From Gracilaria domingensis (lineage: Eukaryota; Rhodophyta; Florideophyceae; Gracilariales; Gracilariaceae): a stretch of 64,000 nt of DNA. The DNA lies in NCBI GenBank assembly GCA_022539475.1, contig VCMS01000128.1, forward strand, positions 124,001-188,000. Reading direction: 5' to 3'. A program made the position numbers and the translations under genes. Positions 59,071-64,000 of this stretch are shown here, piece after piece. The notes under the pieces were generated by a model. The model was not told the DNA's origin and made no database searches. It saw only the letters and a list, made by a program, of their open reading frames with translations. Every line of letters starts with the position of its first letter. Within the stretch, counting starts at the first letter, position 1.

Positions 59071-60837
59071 ATGGCGCCCCCGACCCCGCTCACCCTCATC
59101 CTCATGCTCGTCTCCCCGCTGCTCACGCACTCCCTCGCCGACCCACACCCGCACTACCGCATTCACCCGCCCCGCCCGCTGCTGCGACCCGTCGCCTACC
59201 CGCCGCATGCCGCCCCGCACAAACAGCCGCACCCAACTCCCACCCCGACCCCATCGTCGCCGCCGCCGAAAACGCCGCCGAAAACAAACAACCGCGGACT
59301 TCGCGACACCATCTCCCTGCCCGGCTCACAGCCACAGCTGCCCGCAGAACCGTCCACCTCGTCGTCAGATCCAGATCGCACCGCCTCCTCCGACGCCCCG
59401 CCGCCGCCCAACCTGCTGGCCGCCTGCCCCGCCATCTGCCTCGGCCTGCAACAAGCGCACGCAATGTGCGCGCTCTACGCCCGCCAACAATGCGAGGTGC
59501 AACCCTGTTCACAGCCGCCATCGTCGTCGCCGTCCTTGTCGGGCGGCCTGTTCGGCGCGCTCTTCGCGTCGCGTCAGCTCGTGCCCGCCCAGTTCATGTG
59601 CGCCGACAGGCCAAGCCCCACCATCACGCCCACCGTCACGCCGTCGCCCTCTGCAAGTGCCTCAATGTCCACCACGCCCTCGCCCTCGCCGTCATTGTCT
59701 TCCGCTCCCATACGCGTGCCGTTTGGCCTTCCGACTCCGTCTGAGACTCTGTCGCCGAGCCCCAGTCCCTCCTCGTCTGCAGACGCGTCAACGCCGCCCT
59801 CTGCGCCCCGATCATCGCCGTCGGTTTCGTCCTCTCCGAGCGTGTCTGTGGATGCGTCTATTTCAGCCACACCGTCAATGTCGCCGTCGCCCAGCGATTC
59901 TGCATCGCCGTGGCACACTTCTACGGCAACACTGTCGCCCACGGCTTCAGCTTCAGTGTCACCGTCGCCCAGCGAATCTACATTGCCGTCACCTAGCGAG
60001 TTTGTGTCGCCGTGGCCCACTATTACGGCAACACCGTCGCCCACGGCTTCAGCTTCAGTGTCACCGTCGCCCAGCGAATCTACATTGCCGTCACCTAGCG
60101 ATTTTGTGTCGCCGTGGCCCACTATTACGGCAACACCGTCGCCCACGGCTTCAGCTTCAGTGTCACCGTCGCCTAGCGAATCTACATTGCCGTCACCCAG
60201 CGAGTTTGTGTCGCCGTGGCCCACTATTACAGCAACACCGTCGCCCACGGCTTCAGCTTCAGTCTCGCCGTCGCCCACAGCTTCAGTGTCACTGTCGCCC
60301 TCAGCTTCAGCCTCACCATCGCCTTCAGCTTCAGTGTCGCCACCGCCCTCAGCTTCAGCCTCACCATCGCCTTCAGCTTCAGTGTCGCCACCGCCCTCAG
60401 CTTCAGCCTCACCATCGCCCTCAGCTTCAATGTCGCCATCGCCCTCAGCTTCAATGTCGCCATCGGCCACTGCTTCAGTGTCCGCCTCACCATCACCTCC
60501 CGGGAATGAAGAGCCTTGCACACTGGACGTCGATGATAGTCAGCCCATTGTGAGGACCAAGTGCAGGTGTGCACGAGGGCGCGGAAATTCTCGCACTGTG
60601 CCGACGAGGGTGACCGGACCAGAACAATGCCTGAGTGGATGTTTGCGCGACAACAACGCCCTCATCACAGAATGTGAAGCTGCTGGAGAAGGCGATGACA
60701 ATGGCTCTCGGTTTGATGATTTCTTGGCGTTGCTTGATGACTTTGCAGACGGCCCCCTCAATCAATGTTGTGAGCAAACTTGTGATGGCCAACTGACGAA
60801 TCCAAGTGGTCCAAACTTTCAATGTACAATTCCTTAG
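59071..60837 (+). CDS. Secreted Ser/Pro-rich (mucin or HRGP-like) protein
   Basis: The 588-residue protein opens MAPPTPLTLILMLVSPLLTH, a signal peptide. A Pro/His/Thr-rich segment leads to a small Cys-containing module (LLAACPAICLGLQQAHAMC..CEVQPC), then about 300 residues of Ser-Pro repeats including three and a half copies of a 34-residue unit (TASASVSPSPSESTLPSPSE..VSPWPTIT) and shorter SASxSPSP units. The C-terminus is a second Cys-rich module (EEPCTLDVDD, RTKCRCARG, QCLSGCLRD, NQCCEQTCDG) ending FQCTIP. Ser-Pro blocks are typical sites of O-glycosylation or hydroxyproline arabinosylation in algal wall and sheath proteins. A wall or mucilage role is inferred. No membrane anchor is seen. 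No intron is seen. Confidence 0.85.
   Translation: MAPPTPLTLILMLVSPLLTHSLADPHPHYRIHPPRPLLRPVAYPPHAAPHKQPHPTPTPTPSSPPPKTPPKTNNRGLRDTISLPGSQPQLPAEPSTSSSDPDRTASSDAPPPPNLLAACPAICLGLQQAHAMCALYARQQCEVQPCSQPPSSSPSLSGGLFGALFASRQLVPAQFMCADRPSPTITPTVTPSPSASASMSTTPSPSPSLSSAPIRVPFGLPTPSETLSPSPSPSSSADASTPPSAPRSSPSVSSSPSVSVDASISATPSMSPSPSDSASPWHTSTATLSPTASASVSPSPSESTLPSPSEFVSPWPTITATPSPTASASVSPSPSESTLPSPSDFVSPWPTITATPSPTASASVSPSPSESTLPSPSEFVSPWPTITATPSPTASASVSPSPTASVSLSPSASASPSPSASVSPPPSASASPSPSASVSPPPSASASPSPSASMSPSPSASMSPSATASVSASPSPPGNEEPCTLDVDDSQPIVRTKCRCARGRGNSRTVPTRVTGPEQCLSGCLRDNNALITECEAAGEGDDNGSRFDDFLALLDDFADGPLNQCCEQTCDGQLTNPSGPNFQCTIP
59926..60282 (+). repeat. 102-bp tandem repeat, about 3.5 copies
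   Basis: Units start at 59926, 60028, 60130 and 60232, exactly 102 bp apart, differing by a few bases. They encode the 34-residue Ser/Pro unit. Shorter 36-60 bp units follow to about 60480. Confidence 0.93.
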
Positions 60838-61976
60838 TAGCGGCTGTACATTCCTCGCTGTACCCTTCTTATGATACATGAAAACTAGTTTGTTCGTTCT
60901 CGCATCTGCGAGATTTTGTCACAGTTGTCGCAGAGACGAGAGCTGCGTTCTTGGGGAATGCCTCCCTGCTGATGGCGATCAGCCCTACAGCTGGCAATCC
61001 GACTGAAGGCCCGACATATACGACCGATTGCGTACCGATGCATATCGGGATTCGGCACCTCCCCTGGAGCATCCAGCTCCTGCTCCCTCCTTAACAGGCG
61101 ACCAGCGCCACTCACAGTAAACACACCGCCTCAGCATTCCTGACACTCCTGACATACTCATTCGCTTCCACGCGCCTTACCTCTCTGCGAGCTAGCAGCC
61201 AGCATTCCACTAGGAGACCATCACCTGCCTCACCTTGGAGGTGCGTTCCGTGTGTTCCTGGCGACAAGGACTATTGTCGCTATTTGTCGCCAAGAACACA
61301 CAGAGCGCGCATATGCTAGCTCCATCGTCAAGTCTTGCCCTTCGTTCCTTGTTGTAACGACCGCACTTGCCAACCGCGCACACCTGTTACGCTCGAATAC
61401 CTCGAATATGGAGAACGGCAACACGTAATGGATCCGCGTCGCCAGCAACGCTGGCTGGATGAAGAACACAGCTGACCAGGTCACACATGTGCAGACACAG
61501 CTGCTACTCTCCAGCATGGGACGGTACTGCACGACATGTCCCCCATAGCCGGCCAAACGGCTCACTGCCACGATGCGGGCAAACAGAGTCCGCGATTGAA
61601 GATTGCCGACGATGCAATGGAGCATCCAGCGGCCAAGTCTGCTCACTCTCGAGACTCGAGAGTGTACATACAGCATTGCTGCCGGTGCTACGTAGCCTTA
61701 GATAATGAGCCGGCGTGACATGCGTCATCGGTACGGTACACATGTATTTCAAGACTTGCTTCGGAAAGCCGCTGTTTCCAGCAAGTAAAAAGGCGTAGGT
61801 TGTGGGCAACGTTACACGCACGGCGTTCACCAATGCTCCGGCTCGGCAAAGTTCAGCTCATGAGCGCCTTGCGCCGCCACAGCGCTCACCGTCGCTTCCC
61901 GCGAAGAGGCAACTAGCGAGCCTTGGGCGTGATGTCAGCGCCCAGCCTGCTCCACCTTGTTGGTACATACCGAAGC
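60838..61976. other. Intergenic region with hairpins
   Basis: No gene is supported. TGTGTTCcTGGCGACAA (from 61251) pairs with TTGTCGCCAaGAACACA (61284-61300), and 61644-61664 is a perfect 21-nt palindrome CACTCTCGAG-A-CTCGAGAGTG. Confidence 0.6.
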
Positions 61977-62780
61977 ATGGACTGCGGCGTAGAGCTCAGA
62001 AAATCCGCCTACGACGGCGATCTGACTCGGGTGCGGCAGATTCTCGCAAGCGGCGCACTCGTGCACAAAGCAAACAACGACGGTTGGAATGCGTTGCATT
62101 GCGCCGCACGCCAACGGCACATGGAGGTGTTGAACGAGCTGCTGCAGCGCGGCGCCGACTTGCGCAGCGCATACAAACAAGGTTAAAACTCGTTGCACCA
62201 TACCGCTTCCAAGGCACACATGAACACTGTCGTCTCACTGCTACACAGCAGAGCCGACGTAAATGGCCAGAACAATGATGGCGACACTGCGCTGCATCTT
62301 GCCGCACATCATGGGCATACGCAGCTCGCGGCCATGCTCCCGCGCGCCGGTGCTGACACGGGCTGCACAAGCAAATGCACGCCGGACGCGTCAAGTCACC
62401 CAAGCTGCCGCCGCCTCCTCCAGCCGCATTCTCCCCCGCTACTCCTCTCTCGCCAAGACTCGCGACTGTTTCGCATGCTTTCGAAACTTGGGCCGGCGGG
62501 CTGCATTGCGGGTCTGGTCGATGGCGGTAGCCGTATCGGGAGAGGGCTGCCTCGCCTGAGATATCTCAATAGTTTTGCGCGGGGAACGTGTATCTCCGAC
62601 GTGCTGCTTTTCGCGCAAAGTGGAGTGAACTCACCGAGCGCTCGGGTACTGCAGCGAATGGGGTTACGCATGGCCTTCAGCTCTGTGCCACATGCGGAAT
62701 CGAGATGTTGCCAGTCACCGGTGACATCGAAAACGGGTGAGAGAGGAGAAGCACAAATGAGGTGGGCCATGCTGTGCTGA
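61977..62780 (+). pseudogene. Ankyrin-repeat protein gene with an internal stop
   Basis: From the ATG at 61977 (MDCGVELRKSAYDGDLTRV) the frame encodes ankyrin repeats: GDLTRVRQILASGALVHKA, NNDGWNALHCAARQRHMEVL and NELLQRGADLRSAYKQG, then TAA at 62184-62186, then in the same frame NSLHHTASKAHMNTVVSLL, HSRADVNGQNNDGDTALH and LAAHHGHTQLAAML. The stop stands exactly where a Trp or Thr of the G-W-x-x-LH start of a repeat is expected, so it is a point change and not a gene end. The frame stays open to 62780 with no further motif. Ankyrin repeats mediate protein binding. It is a nonsense pseudogene, unless the stop is read through. Confidence 0.78.
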
Positions 62781-64000
62781 AGCGGTCTGCGAAACTGAGG
62801 GAAGCACACCGAGCGTCCGGGTCGTACTTTGAGGCGAGTAGCGTACGGCCGTGCTGCGAAAGATACGAAGGCGAAACTTTTGCGAGGTCTCCCTTTTTGC
62901 AGCTGGCGAGAGACAGCCTTACCGAGTGGGAGCTAGCTACTTGGTTCGATTGAACGACATTGGACCACTGGTGGGGTCAATAGTGTTGACCTTCAATCCC
63001 TTTGATTGGCAGTTGATAACCGTTGTAGACATTTTGTGCGACTCGTTTTGTCTTCCCCCGGGACTATCGGGATGGCCAAAAACACTCCTATGCGCACACG
63101 ATTTCTTTCTCGCCGCTCGATGAATTCGGCCGTTCCCTGCGACAGACTGGCGACACGCGCAATCAGCGAATGCGGTTGAAGATCGCTAACAAGCAATAGT
63201 TTATTGTTCGCCTTCAGCTTGCTGACCTTTATTAGTTGGTAGAAGTGGGATTGGACGACAAGCAGCAGCTTGTCGTCGAGAGAAAGGCGTTTGCCTTTCT
63301 CCCACAGCAAAATCCAAATAGATAGAGCTGTAGCCAGGGAAATGGGTGGGCGGGAAAAGAAAGAAATACAAACAACCAAGAAAGAAAGAGACGAGAAACC
63401 AACCAACCTGAATCGAACCTGACCGATCGTGAAGGGCAACAGATCAGTTGTTTCGTCAGCTGTTGTTTTCTTGTCTCGCCAATCTTTCGGCTGAAATAAA
63501 TTAACTTCTCCAGTGCCTTCGAAATGCTATTCTTTCCCAACATTACATTACTGTATTCAAGTGACTTTCAGTCTGTTTACACTGTAAACTTTACAGCACG
63601 CGGCTGGCTTTGGTATCTTTACCTTCGCTGTGCAGCGATGCACATGGCGAAGGTAATGCGATGTTCAAACATCTGTTGGTCCACGCATTTCTGTCACATG
63701 CGGGCATCCAGGCTGTCCCACACCTTGGCTCTCGCATACCTCAGCTGTCATCCTCCGTCATCACACCGTTGTGCGTCCATGCCCTAAGCGTGTTCACAGT
63801 TTGGGCCTCAGTTCTGGCTCTGCTACCTGCCCCATCATTGCGTCGAAACATGCAATTACGTGAACACACATCTTTCATGTGGAAAACTCTAACATAGCAC
63901 AACAAGACAGCACAATCTGGCCGGTGTTCGAAAGCATATTGAGCCAAAAAGCTATGGCCAAATTGAACAAAGTTCTATTGGGATAGGTAGATTCTGGTTC
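62781..64000. other. Right-end region, no gene recognised
   Basis: Only short frames; the longest (63439-62993, minus) has a hydrophobic stretch but no motif. A hairpin TTACCTTCGC...GCGAAGGTAA with inner TGTGCA/TGCACA lies at 63621-63657. Confidence 0.5.

Noticed and set aside
63405-63480. tRNA on the minus strand suggested by GGTTCGATTC
   Set aside because: No A box and no pairing T-stem or acceptor could be found even allowing introns.
1-64000. CRISPR array or bacterial operon
   Set aside because: No regularly spaced repeats with unique spacers are present; genes are monocistronic with eukaryotic introns and TATA boxes.

Overview
The window reads as nuclear DNA of a phycobilisome-bearing eukaryote, most likely a red alga. 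It has a nuclear-type gene for a phycobilisome linker with a plastid-targeting leader (22.7 kb) and a broken paralogue (28.1 kb). Spliceosomal introns are few and short: I can place one in a multicopper oxidase and two in SmF, with donors such as GTACGC. An elongator tRNA-Met carries an extra intron in its T-arm, a habit known from red algae. Base composition is mosaic: an AT-rich tract at about 17.5-19.5 kb, intermediate DNA to about 41.6 kb, an extremely GC-rich gene-dense island at about 41.6-58.8 kb, then intermediate DNA again.

Layout. 1-1.8 kb: an open frame running off the left edge on the minus strand, next to a perfect palindrome and a degenerate four-copy repeat. 1.8-17.4 kb: two nested Ty3/gypsy-type LTR elements. 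The minus-strand element is decayed, and its gag is split by a plus-strand element (7882-16756) with two 844-bp LTRs and a 5-bp target duplication (ACGTC). The inserted element is young by its LTRs but lacks the capsid part of Gag and nearly all of RT-RH-IN, so it looks non-autonomous. 19.5-29 kb: a tandem duplication of a divergent pair (HAT-repeat protein on minus, phycobilisome linker on plus). In copy A the HAT gene has decayed and the linker is intact; in copy B the HAT gene is intact and the linker is frameshifted. 31.6-41.3 kb: an aldo/keto reductase, a duplicated catalase 3' end fused to another frame, a secreted two-module cysteine protein, a catalase with a signal peptide, and the 3' exon of the multicopper oxidase.

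41.3-61 kb: the multicopper oxidase 5' exon, a repeat-rich two-TM protein, bifunctional imidazole glycerol phosphate synthase (HisH-HisF), triosephosphate isomerase, SmF, a TRAPPC14/MAP11-like protein, DDRGK1/UFBP1, a small proline-rich protein, a SPRY protein, a DP-type transcription factor with a tRNA-Met on the opposite strand of its 3' end, and a secreted Ser/Pro-rich protein. Many of these form closely spaced divergent pairs, suggesting shared promoters. 61-64 kb: an ankyrin-repeat gene with an in-frame stop, then DNA with no recognisable gene.

The genes are a mix of plastid functions (linker, Mbb1-like HAT protein, HisHF and possibly TPI), secretory proteins (catalase, ferroxidase-like oxidase, cysteine protein, Ser/Pro protein) and housekeeping factors. 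I see no operon-like pathway. The strongest candidates for novelty are the doubly interrupted tRNA-Met, the reciprocal decay of the duplicated pair, and a multicopper oxidase whose trinuclear copper ligands sit in domains 2 and 3 rather than 1 and 6.
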